DNA from: Candidatus Omnitrophota bacterium
Lineage (GTDB): Bacteria; Omnitrophota; Gorgyraeia; Zapsychrales; Fredricksoniimonadaceae
Assembly (NCBI GenBank): GCA_016201795.1
Contig: JACQCF010000028.1
Coordinates: forward strand, 1 to 51,082
Direction: 5' to 3'
DNA length: 51,082 nucleotides
Shown here one piece after another: positions 18,492 through 27,091 of this stretch. Every line of letters starts with the position of its first letter. The first letter of the stretch is position 1. The position numbers and the translations under genes are program-made. The notes beneath the pieces were generated by a model. It did no database searches and was not told the DNA's origin. It saw only the letters and a program-made list of their open reading frames with translations.

Positions 18492-19756
18492 AAAATTGGG
18501 ATAAGCGCTACCTCTGGCATCCGTTCACCCAGATGAAAGAGTGGGTGCGACAGGAACCTCTGGTGATTGACCGTGCCCAAGGTGTTTATTTGATAGACAC
18601 CGACGGCAGGCGTTATATCGACGGGGTGTCTTCCTTGTGGGTCAATGTGCACGGTCATAAGCATCCGGCCATTGATGCGGCGATCAAAAAACAAATGGAT
18701 AAAGTCAGTCATAGCACTTTGTTGGGCCTGGCCAATACGCCGTCGGTGGAATTATCCAAAGAACTTATTGCTATCGCGCCTCGGGGTTTGAAGAAAGTGT
18801 TCTATTCGGATAATGGCTCAACTTCGGTGGAAGTCGCCCTTAAAATGGCCTATCAATATTGGCAGAATACCGGACAGAAGAACAAGCGTACGTTGGTGCA
18901 TTTGCAAAATTCTTATCACGGTGACACGCTGGGGTCGGTGAGTGTGGGCGGTATTGATCTTTTTCATAAGGTTTACCGCGGTTTGATTTTTAAAACAGTG
19001 ACCTTGAAAGGGCGGGGATGGGAGACGGTTTCGGATTTCGAAAGGTTGCTCAAGAAAAAGTCTTCCTCGATGGCCGCGTTGGTGGTGGAACCTCTGGTAC
19101 AGGGAGCGGCAGGGATGCTTGTATATCCCCGTGGCGTTTTAAAAGAGTTCAGGCGTTTATGTACCAAATATAATGTATTTTTGATTGCGGATGAGGTGGC
19201 GACCGGTTTTGGCCGTACGGGGAAAATGTTTGCTTGCCAGCATGAAAATGTTACGCCGGATTTTTTATGTTTGGCCAAAGGAATCACCGGCGGCTATTTG
19301 CCGCTAGCAGCCACTTTGACGACCCAAAAGGTTTACGACGGCTTTGTGTTTAATGACAGAGATCAAAAAAAATTTTTCCACGGCCATACCTATACCGGCA
19401 ACCCTCTGGCCTGCGCGGCGGCGCTGGCGAATTTGGCAGTGTTCAAGAAAGAGCGTACCCTGGAGAAATTAGCTCCCAAAATAAAATTCCTGGCCCAGCG
19501 ACTCAAGATGTTTTATAATTTGCCTTCCGTCGTGGGAATACGCCAGTGCGGTTTGATGGCCGGCATTGAACTTAAAAGTCATTTTCAAGACCGCGGGTGC
19601 GTTGACGTATGCCAGCGCTTGAGAGATAGGGGTGTTATTTTGCGGCCTCTGGGTAATGTGGTCGTCATCATGCCGCCATTGGCAATTTCCGTCGACGAAT
19701 TAGATGCTTTGCTTAAAGCAACTTATCGAGTTATTAAAGAATATGAAACCAAATAA
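18467..19756 (+). CDS. bioA: Adenosylmethionine-8-amino-7-oxononanoate aminotransferase
   Basis: WHPFTQMKEW; YSDNGSTSVEVALKMAYQYW; GFGRTGKMFACQHENVTPDFLCLAKGITGGYLPLAATLTT. Confidence 0.96.
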   Translation: MQKHSRRLKNWDKRYLWHPFTQMKEWVRQEPLVIDRAQGVYLIDTDGRRYIDGVSSLWVNVHGHKHPAIDAAIKKQMDKVSHSTLLGLANTPSVELSKELIAIAPRGLKKVFYSDNGSTSVEVALKMAYQYWQNTGQKNKRTLVHLQNSYHGDTLGSVSVGGIDLFHKVYRGLIFKTVTLKGRGWETVSDFERLLKKKSSSMAALVVEPLVQGAAGMLVYPRGVLKEFRRLCTKYNVFLIADEVATGFGRTGKMFACQHENVTPDFLCLAKGITGGYLPLAATLTTQKVYDGFVFNDRDQKKFFHGHTYTGNPLACAAALANLAVFKKERTLEKLAPKIKFLAQRLKMFYNLPSVVGIRQCGLMAGIELKSHFQDRGCVDVCQRLRDRGVILRPLGNVVVIMPPLAISVDELDALLKATYRVIKEYETK

Positions 19757-20861
19757 AGATAAAACCGTTTTTGTCGCGATGTCCGGCGGGGTGGATTCTT
19801 CGGTGGTGGCGGGCTTAATCCAAGAAGCCGGCTACAATACTGTCGGGGTCACCATGTGTTTTAATATCACGCACCCTAATAATCACAAGCCTTCCTGCTG
19901 CGGCATCGAGGGTATTGGCGATGCCAGGCGCGCGGCGGAAATTTTAGGCATCCCGCATTATGTGTTTAATTTTGCGGCGGACATTAACGATTACATCATT
20001 GAGGATTTTACCCGCGAATATTTAAGCGGCCGCACGCCCAACCCATGCGTGCGCTGCAATCAGCATTTAAAATTCGGCACGCTTTATAACAAAGTCAAAT
20101 CCTTAGGAGCCGATTATATCGCTACCGGTCATTACGGCAAAATCGAGTTTAACAGCCAACGAGGAAGTTTTGAACTTAAGAAAGCCGCCGACAACCGCAA
20201 GGACCAGTCCTATTTTCTCTATAGCATGAAGAAGGAGACTTTACCGTCGGTGCTTTTTCCTTTGGGGAGCTTAACGAAAGTACAAGTGCGGGACTTGGCG
20301 CGCCAGTATAAGCTCAACACCGCCGAGAAGCCCGAAAGCCAGGATATTTGCTTTGTTCCAGCTGAAGGTTATAAAAAGTTCCTCGAGGACAGGGTGGGCA
20401 AAGCATCCATGGTTCCCGGTGATTTTGTGAATGAAGGGGGAAACATCATCGGTAAGCACAAGGGCATGGCCTATTACACTATTGGCCAGCGTGACAAACT
20501 TGGGCTAGCGTTAGGTTATCCGGTGTACGTGTATCGGATGGACCCTCAAACCAATACCGTGCACGTCGGCAATTTAGACAAACTCTACTCCAAGGGATTG
20601 ATCGCGGCCCAAGCCAATTGGGTGAGCACGGCAATTCCTCAAGAAACCATAGAAGTCATGGCCAGAATTCGTTATAATTCCCCTGAAGTCAAAACCACTT
20701 TGACAGCCCTGGACGAGCATAAAGTGCGTCTGGAATTTGCCCAGCCGCAGAAATCCGTCACCCCTGGTCAGTCGGTGGTTTTTTACCAGGATGATGTGGT
20801 GTTGGGTGGGGCGATTATTGACGAACCTGTTTCAATGGATAATCTCCCGAAGGGGAATTGA
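19743..20861 (+). CDS. mnmA: tRNA-specific 2-thiouridylase
   Basis: VFVAMSGGVDSSVVAGLIQEAGY; GRTPNPCVRCNQHLKFG; ESQDICFV. Confidence 0.96.
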   Translation: MKPNKDKTVFVAMSGGVDSSVVAGLIQEAGYNTVGVTMCFNITHPNNHKPSCCGIEGIGDARRAAEILGIPHYVFNFAADINDYIIEDFTREYLSGRTPNPCVRCNQHLKFGTLYNKVKSLGADYIATGHYGKIEFNSQRGSFELKKAADNRKDQSYFLYSMKKETLPSVLFPLGSLTKVQVRDLARQYKLNTAEKPESQDICFVPAEGYKKFLEDRVGKASMVPGDFVNEGGNIIGKHKGMAYYTIGQRDKLGLALGYPVYVYRMDPQTNTVHVGNLDKLYSKGLIAAQANWVSTAIPQETIEVMARIRYNSPEVKTTLTALDEHKVRLEFAQPQKSVTPGQSVVFYQDDVVLGGAIIDEPVSMDNLPKGN

Positions 20862-21457
20862 TGGTAAGAGTATGCCTTAGCGTAATTCTTCTTCTTTTGA
20901 TAACGGCCTTGGCTTACGCTCAGGCGGTTAATCCCGCCCGTCAGTACGAACAGCAAAGAAACACCCAGTCTCCAGCCTATGGAGTTTGGCATGTCTATGA
21001 TCGGTATGGAAATCTTCAAAAGGAAGAGAATTATAAAGCGTATCGTTTAGATGGTGACGTCAAAACGTTTTATCCTTCCGGTGAGTTAAAAGCGCTGACG
21101 CCTTACGTGGATGGAGAGCGCCAGGGCCTCGAGAAAACCTATTATGAAAAAGGCGCTCTGGAAAGCCAAAACATTTATGCGAACAATGATCTTAATGACC
21201 TGAGCCGTCATTATTATGACACCGGCGAGCTGGAGCGCGAAGCGTATTACAAAGATGGCCAGCTCAACGGGACAACTAAGATTTATTATAAAAGCGGGAA
21301 CATGAAACAACAGTTGAGGTATATCCGTGGTATTATCGACGGAACGGTGTTGACTTACAGCAAGGATGGCCATCTGAATGTTGAGGATGATTATCAAAAA
21401 GGGATCCTGATGGCCCATAAGGACTACACTAAAGAGACAGCTAAACTCATCCCATGA
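20861..21457 (+). CDS. Secreted MORN-variant/YwqK-like repeat protein
   Basis: Repeats of GxLxxxxxYKDGxLxGxxKxYYxSG; signal peptide; TGATG junction with mnmA. Confidence 0.8.
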   Translation: MVRVCLSVILLLLITALAYAQAVNPARQYEQQRNTQSPAYGVWHVYDRYGNLQKEENYKAYRLDGDVKTFYPSGELKALTPYVDGERQGLEKTYYEKGALESQNIYANNDLNDLSRHYYDTGELEREAYYKDGQLNGTTKIYYKSGNMKQQLRYIRGIIDGTVLTYSKDGHLNVEDDYQKGILMAHKDYTKETAKLIP

Positions 21458-22725
21458 TTTCTTTCAAGACCGATTATCTCAAAGGCTTCGTTAGCGACCA
21501 AGACATTAAAAGCATGGCGGGTGCGGTTAAGCAAGCCCATGAGGATTTGCAAGCCCGCAAAGGTAAAGGAGCTGAGTTTACCGGCTGGCTTCATTGGCCC
21601 TCGAGCATATCAGAAAATTTTCTTAAAGAGCTTCAGGTGCTGGCCGCGGAAGTACAAAAACATTCTGATTGTCTGGTGTCTATCGGCATTGGCGGGTCGT
21701 ATCTGGGAATCCGCGCCACCCTCGAGTTTTTGGGCGGGACAGCCAAGCTTCCCATTTATTATGCCGGGCACAATATCAGTAGCGACGGTCTTTATGAACT
21801 TTTAGAAACCATCAAAAATAAACGCTTGAGCGTGGTGGTGATTTCTAAATCAGGCACCACCACTGAGCCGGCCATTGCTTTTCGCGCTGTAAAAAAATTA
21901 TTGGAGAGCAAATACAGCGCCGACGAGTTAAAAAAACGTATTATTTGTGTGACCGATCAGAAAAAAGGCGCTTTGCGGTCCATGGCCTCAAAGTACGGTT
22001 ATCGTTCTTTTGTGATTCCCGACGATGTGGGCGGACGATTCTCGGTGCTGACACCCGTCGGGCTCGTACCTTTGGCCTTAGCCGGGGTGGATATCCATGC
22101 TTTGGTCGAAGGCGCGCGCAAAGCCGAAGCCGAATACGCCATTTGCGATCTCGAAAAAAATACCTGCTACCGTTATGCCGCTATCCGCAACATCCTTTAT
22201 CGCAAGGGCAAAACCATCGAGGTGGTTTCTTCCTTTTACCCGAATGTTTATTATGTGGCGGAATGGTTCAAACAACTTTTCGGCGAAAGCGAAGGCAAAG
22301 ACGGCAAAGGCATTTTCCCCGCCTCCATGATGTTCTCAACGGATTTACATTCTATGGGCCAGTTCATGCAGGAGGGGGAGCGCAACATTTTTGAAACATT
22401 TATTGCCATTGATAAGCCGCGTCATGACTTGCCTATCCCGCACGATAGCGATGATTTGGACGGTTTTAATTACGTCGCCGGCAAGAGTTTTGATTTCGTC
22501 AATAAAAAAGCGTATGAAGCCACTGCCGCGGCGCATTTCGAGGGCGGTGTGCCTAATATGACCATCGGCCTCTGCCAGGCGGATGCCTTTCATCTGGGTC
22601 ATTTGTTTTACTTTTTTGAAAAAGCGGTGGCCGTCTCCGGTTATCTTCGGGGGATTAATCCTTTTGACCAGCCGGGAGTGGAAGCGTACAAGAAAAAGAT
22701 GTTTGCTCTGCTTGGTAAGAAATGA
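21454..22725 (+). CDS. pgi: Glucose-6-phosphate isomerase
   Basis: SIGIGGSYLGIRATLEFL; VVISKSGTTTEPAIAFR; FDQPGVEAYKK. Confidence 0.96.
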   Translation: MISFKTDYLKGFVSDQDIKSMAGAVKQAHEDLQARKGKGAEFTGWLHWPSSISENFLKELQVLAAEVQKHSDCLVSIGIGGSYLGIRATLEFLGGTAKLPIYYAGHNISSDGLYELLETIKNKRLSVVVISKSGTTTEPAIAFRAVKKLLESKYSADELKKRIICVTDQKKGALRSMASKYGYRSFVIPDDVGGRFSVLTPVGLVPLALAGVDIHALVEGARKAEAEYAICDLEKNTCYRYAAIRNILYRKGKTIEVVSSFYPNVYYVAEWFKQLFGESEGKDGKGIFPASMMFSTDLHSMGQFMQEGERNIFETFIAIDKPRHDLPIPHDSDDLDGFNYVAGKSFDFVNKKAYEATAAAHFEGGVPNMTIGLCQADAFHLGHLFYFFEKAVAVSGYLRGINPFDQPGVEAYKKKMFALLGKK

Positions 22726-22806
22726 GTCGGAATAATTTCCCTTGTCGCAGGCGAGCGGAGCTAATAAAATAATAGCAAGACGTGGGGGTCATTAAGGAGT
22801 TGAATT

Positions 22807-22962
22807 ATGGGAGGACGTACAGGCGAACTTATTTTGATTCTGGTGGTTTTTGTTTTACTTTTTGGCGCGCAGAAGCTGCCGGAAATTGGCGCGGCCATCG
22901 GCAAGGCGATCCGCGAATTTAAAAAGAATTTGCGCGACGTTGAAGAAGAAGTTAAGAAGTGA
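22807..22962 (+). CDS. tatA: Sec-independent translocase TatA/E (51 aa, absent from the ORF track)
   Basis: MGGRTGELILILVVFVLLFGAQKLPEIGAAIGKAIREFKKNLRDVEEEVKK. Confidence 0.93.
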   Translation: MGGRTGELILILVVFVLLFGAQKLPEIGAAIGKAIREFKKNLRDVEEEVKK

Positions 22963-23705
22963 GAGCGTTTTTAACCCACCTGGATGAACTGCGCCGGCGG
23001 CTGATTAAAGTTTTGCTGGGGTTGATAGCCGCCACGCTGGTTTGTTATAATTTCGTCGGTAAAATCTTACCGTGGCTGATCAAACCTGCTTGTCTGGCAG
23101 GCCCGCCTGCCGGCGAGGCGGGCAGGCCCGCCGGCCATCTGGTTTTTATTTCACCCACCGAAGCCTTTGGCGCCTACATGACGCTGGCCGTGGTTATGGG
23201 CTTTCTGGTTTCTTTACCCTGGACGCTTTATCAGGTTTGGGGATTTGTTGCCAGCGCCCTGCGCCCCCACGAGAAGAAATTCATCGCCACCTTTGGGCCG
23301 CTGTCCTTTTTATTTTTTCTTTCAGGAGTTCTTTTTGCTTATTTTGTGGCCATTCCCTTGACCTACAAATTCCTGATGAGTTTTTCTTCACAGTATATGC
23401 AGCCGATGATTACGGTTGGCCACTACATGGGGTTTTTGGCCAACATGTTGATTGCTTTTGGGGTGACCTTTGAGCTCCCTTTGATTTTAGCTTTTCTGGC
23501 TAAGATCGGTATTGCCACGCCGGAGTTTTTGCGCCAGAAACGCCGTCACGCGATCATGATTATTTTAATCATGGCCGCTATCGTGACTCCGCCGGATGTG
23601 ATATCGCAGATTTTATTGGCACTGCCGCTGATGCTCTTGTACGAGGTGGGGATTATTTTTGCGAAAGTATGTTATAGAGGTCATCCTAAACATAAAACCC
23701 TCTGA
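22959..23705 (+). CDS. tatC: Sec-independent translocase TatC
   Basis: HLDELRRRLIKVL; FISPTEAFGAYMTLAV; ATPEFLRQKRRHAIMI; GTG start overlapping the tatA stop. Confidence 0.96.
   Translation: MRAFLTHLDELRRRLIKVLLGLIAATLVCYNFVGKILPWLIKPACLAGPPAGEAGRPAGHLVFISPTEAFGAYMTLAVVMGFLVSLPWTLYQVWGFVASALRPHEKKFIATFGPLSFLFFLSGVLFAYFVAIPLTYKFLMSFSSQYMQPMITVGHYMGFLANMLIAFGVTFELPLILAFLAKIGIATPEFLRQKRRHAIMIILIMAAIVTPPDVISQILLALPLMLLYEVGIIFAKVCYRGHPKHKTL
23090..23132. repeat. GC-rich palindromic element inside tatC
   Basis: gcccgcct-gccggcg-aggcgggc (23101-23123) within ttgtctggcaggcccgcctgccggcgaggcgggcaggcccgccgg. Confidence 0.8.
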
Positions 23706-23721
23706 AACATCAGAGGGTTTT
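23694..23721. terminator. Bidirectional intrinsic terminator
   Basis: aaaaccctctga-aaca-tcagagggtttt, 12-bp stem with A and T tracts; tatC stop lies in the stem. Confidence 0.85.
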
Positions 23722-23747
23722 ATGATAATGAAAGCTGAAAACAGCGT

Positions 23748-23789
23748 TTATTTTCTTTTGGCTGCTTTCCTTTTTCTCTTTTTAGCCAT
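23748..23789 (-). CDS. Very short basic peptide MAKKRKRKAAKRK (13 aa)
   Basis: SD aaggagaacgtc-ATG on the minus strand, 13 codons then TAA, followed by the 23694-23721 terminator. Confidence 0.5.
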   Translation of the reverse strand: MAKKRKRKAAKRK

Positions 23790-23886
23790 GACGTTCTCCT
23801 TTCTTAAGGATTGATTTGTTAGTAAGATATTAACACATGCGTTACGTTATGCAAAAAAAATTTGAAATTTTTTTAAGTATTCTTCT

Positions 23887-24960
23887 ATGAGCGCCTCTTC
23901 CCTTTACATTCATATTCCCTTTTGTGCGCATAAATGTTTATTTTGTTCCTTTGCGATTGCGGTGGCGCAGACGCATCGCGCGCATGATTATTTAAATCGA
24001 TTAGATCAGGAAGCCCGAGCGTACCGGGGCGCACATCTGGATACCGTTTATGTCGGAGGTGGCACACCATCGATGTTGTCTGTCGATGAGCTCAGGCGGC
24101 TGATGGGTATCGTCAGAGAATATTTTTCTTTAAGCGATGATTGTGAAATGACCATCGAAGCTAACCCTGAAGGGGTTGATGAGCCTAAAGCCCGCCTCAT
24201 GAAAGAGCTGGGGTTTAATCGTTTCAGTTTAGGGATACAGTCGTTGGATGATCGTTATTTAAAATTTTTAGGACGCTGGCATGATGCCTGGCAGGCCAAA
24301 GAGGCGTATGCTTTATGGAGAAAGGCAGGATTTGAGAATATCAATCTGGATTTGATGTACGCGTTTCCTTCACAAACCAAGCAAGAACTGGAAACGGATG
24401 TGCGTGCCATTGCTTCTTTAGGTAGCGAACATCTATCGCTGTATACGCTCACCATTGAGCCTTACAGTCGTTTTTATGCTCAGGCCATCAAACTCGACGA
24501 CGATGACAAAATAGCCGGCCATTACCAGAAGGTTGTGGACATTCTTCAAGAGTACGGTTTCGGGCAGTATGAAATCAGCAATTTCTCCAAAGCAGGCTTT
24601 CAATCGCGGCATAACAAAAATTATTGGCGGGGCGGGCGTTACATCGGCTTAGGGATGGGCGCGCACGGATTTACTGGTCATCGTCGCTATTGGAACACAG
24701 CAAAACTTCAGGAATATTTAAACAGCACCGAGGCGGTGGCGGGGTTTGAAGACCTGGATGATGCGACGCTTGCGATCGAGAAGGTTTTATTTGGTTTAAG
24801 GATGAATGAAGGCATTGATCCGGCTTTGGTCCCGTCGCAAAAAAAGTCTTTGATGGATGATTTTGTGCGCCAGGGGTTTTTAAAGACGGAAGGTGCGCGT
24901 CTGAAAACGACGGACCAAGGTCGTCTGGTGCTAGATGAGTTGTCCGTGCGGTTGATATGA
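23887..24960 (+). CDS. hemW: HemW-like radical SAM protein
   Basis: SLYIHIPFCAHKCLFCSF; DTVYVGGGTPSML; RFSLGIQSLDDRYLKFLGR. Confidence 0.93.
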   Translation: MSASSLYIHIPFCAHKCLFCSFAIAVAQTHRAHDYLNRLDQEARAYRGAHLDTVYVGGGTPSMLSVDELRRLMGIVREYFSLSDDCEMTIEANPEGVDEPKARLMKELGFNRFSLGIQSLDDRYLKFLGRWHDAWQAKEAYALWRKAGFENINLDLMYAFPSQTKQELETDVRAIASLGSEHLSLYTLTIEPYSRFYAQAIKLDDDDKIAGHYQKVVDILQEYGFGQYEISNFSKAGFQSRHNKNYWRGGRYIGLGMGAHGFTGHRRYWNTAKLQEYLNSTEAVAGFEDLDDATLAIEKVLFGLRMNEGIDPALVPSQKKSLMDDFVRQGFLKTEGARLKTTDQGRLVLDELSVRLI

Positions 24961-26046
24961 ATCGACAATTTTCTGGCTGTGAGAAAAAAGTTTCAGTAAA
25001 GATTGTTCAATAAGGATACGGTATGCTTGATTCATTTTCAAGCTCGATAAAATTTTTTGGGCTTGAGCCAGACGGGTCTTAACAGCCCTTAAAGCATAGC
25101 CAAGGCTTCCAGCCTCGATGAAAATGGTTTTGACCTTTTCTAAGTCTCCAAGGGTTTTAGTTTTTTTATGAAAGATTTTTAAAAATTGTGCGCGTTGGGG
25201 GCCTTTGAGGGTTCGATAGGCATGCACCGCCAGAATGGTTTTTTTGCCTTCCGCCAGATCGCTTAGAATAGGCTTGCCGATATTTTTTTCCGTCTCAAAA
25301 ATGCCGATCATGTCATCTTGAATTTGAAATGCCTGACCGATGAGAATACCGAATTGGGAAATCTTTGGGATATCGCCCTCGGGCGCGTCGGCCAAAATGG
25401 CACCGGTGACCATGGGGCAGTCGAAGGTGTAGCGGGCCGTCTTTAAAGTGTAGTTTAAGAATACGTCTTTTTCGCTGATTTGATCAAGGTCTTGGGCGCT
25501 ATGCACCGTGTCGATAAATTCTCCCATGGCCGTAAAAGCGGCAGTTTGAATAAAATATTTAAGCGCGCGTTCTTTGCGCGGCAAGGGTTCTTGGATGGAT
25601 AAAAACGCATCGATGGCCAGTGCATAGACAATGTCGCCGGCGATAATGCCTAAATCAATACCCAGTTTCTCACGGGCGCTGGTGTCGACGGTTTTGGCTA
25701 AGACTTTATGCAAGGTGGGCTTGCCACGGCGTAAGTGGGAGCGGTCAATGATATCGTCGTGAATGAGCATGAAATTATGCAGGAATTCCATACAGGTGGA
25801 GGCGTTGTAAAGCTCTCTGGTGATTTTTTTATCTGGCGGCGAATAGGCTTTATAGGTCAGGATCAACAACAGCGGCCGCAGGCGTTTGCCTTTGCGCAAG
25901 GTGAATTCCCGAATGCTTTCAAATAAAAGCGGAGAAACTAAATGCAGTTTGTAATCTTTTTTGACGGTTTGAAGAAATGAAGCCAGGCTGGCGTCGATAT
26001 TCTTGCGTAATTGTTCAATGGTTCGGCTTCGCTCACCATAAATCAT
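24931..26046 (-). CDS. Polyprenyl (isoprenoid) synthase
   Basis: LIHDDIIDRSHLRRGKPT; QAFQIQDDMIG; start probably MIYGERSRT at 26046. Confidence 0.92.
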   Translation of the reverse strand: MIYGERSRTIEQLRKNIDASLASFLQTVKKDYKLHLVSPLLFESIREFTLRKGKRLRPLLLILTYKAYSPPDKKITRELYNASTCMEFLHNFMLIHDDIIDRSHLRRGKPTLHKVLAKTVDTSAREKLGIDLGIIAGDIVYALAIDAFLSIQEPLPRKERALKYFIQTAAFTAMGEFIDTVHSAQDLDQISEKDVFLNYTLKTARYTFDCPMVTGAILADAPEGDIPKISQFGILIGQAFQIQDDMIGIFETEKNIGKPILSDLAEGKKTILAVHAYRTLKGPQRAQFLKIFHKKTKTLGDLEKVKTIFIEAGSLGYALRAVKTRLAQAQKILSSLKMNQAYRILIEQSLLKLFSHSQKIVDSYQPHGQLI

Positions 26047-26172
26047 GGCGTTTATGCTAGCATACAACCCCCATGGGCTCAATAAAACTTTGTGGTTCGA
26101 CGCGTTCTTACCATTTTCTATATTTTCTTGATTGCTTAATTATTTCTAAACCTTAGAATAGTTTTTAATGAA

Positions 26173-26209
26173 CCCCTGCCGCTTTGCTTCGCAAAGCGAA
26201 GCGCAGGGG
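26173..26209. repeat. Nested palindrome in the leader of the DUF2059 gene
   Basis: cccctgc-cgctttgc-ttc-gcaaagcg-aagc-gcagggg. Confidence 0.8.
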
Positions 26210-26230
26210 CGGATAACAGGAGGCCATGTT

Positions 26231-26890
26231 ATGAAGAAATTATGGATATTTTTATGCGTTATGTTGTTAAGTTCTGTTGTTTTTGCCGAAACGATTAATT
26301 TCAAAAACGGGCATAGTATGACCGGCAAGATATTAGAAAAGAACGCGCAAAGCATTAAAATCGATTTAAATGGTGTAGCCGTGACGTATTATGCGGATGA
26401 AATCAAAGATATCGATGGCCAGCCTATGGCGCCAGAACCGGCAGCGGCTTCAACGCTTGAGCCAATGCCCCTGCCGGCTCCTACACCAACCCCTGCGTCA
26501 GTTCCTGTGTCTCTGGTCAATCCGACCTTTTTAGCCACGGATGATCCCGCAGAGAAAAAAGTGCTGATTTTGAAATTTATTGATGTCTTTGGCACCCGGC
26601 TGTCCCTGACGCGGAATTTTGAGGGCATGCTTAATCTTTTATCCAAGCAAAAGCCCGAAGAGGTTCAAAAAATCCGCGATCGGGTTAAAGTGGATGAAAT
26701 CATCGAGCGGCTTATCCCTTTGTATGACAAGCACTTTACGGCTGAAGAATTAAAGACTTACATCGATTTCTACTCCTCAGACAAGGGGCAGAAGCTCATT
26801 TCCAGTATCGGCGCGATTGTGAAAGAAAGCATCCAGGTCAGCGCGGATTATTTTAAAGAGAAATTCCCCGAAATGGGCAAGAAGCAATAA
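26231..26890 (+). CDS. Secreted DUF2059-like protein
   Basis: Signal peptide MKKLWIFLCVMLLSSVVFAE; C-terminus IIERLIPLYDKHFTAEELKTYIDFYSSDKGQKLISS. Confidence 0.85.
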   Translation: MKKLWIFLCVMLLSSVVFAETINFKNGHSMTGKILEKNAQSIKIDLNGVAVTYYADEIKDIDGQPMAPEPAAASTLEPMPLPAPTPTPASVPVSLVNPTFLATDDPAEKKVLILKFIDVFGTRLSLTRNFEGMLNLLSKQKPEEVQKIRDRVKVDEIIERLIPLYDKHFTAEELKTYIDFYSSDKGQKLISSIGAIVKESIQVSADYFKEKFPEMGKKQ

Positions 26891-26964
26891 ATTTTTTATG
26901 ATTCATAACTATATTGTTACCAAAAGGTTATGATATTTAAAGGGTTTAATCCTGCTTTTTTGAG

Positions 26965-26993
26965 TTGACCTTATAAATATTATCTGTTATATT
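26965..26993 (+). promoter_or_regulatory. Promoter TTGACC-17-TATATT upstream of purB
   Basis: ttgacc 26965-26970, tatatt 26988-26993. Confidence 0.65.
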
Positions 26994-27013
26994 AACCGCG
27001 TTTTATTCCTTCC

Positions 27014-27067
27014 TTAACCCTTCGACTTTTCGCTCAGGGTTAATCCTGAGTGTAATCGAAGGATTAA
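27014..27067. repeat. TTCGAC...TCGAA-type palindromic repeat in the purB leader
   Basis: ttaacccttcgacttttcgctcagggttaatcctgagtgtaatcgaaggattaa. Confidence 0.8.
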
Positions 27068-27091
27068 TATTAACCATTTCAAGGAGTTGCC

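Noticed and set aside
21945-22394. 149-aa + strand ORF inside pgi
   Set aside because: Out-of-frame with a clear pgi gene; Arg-rich shadow translation.
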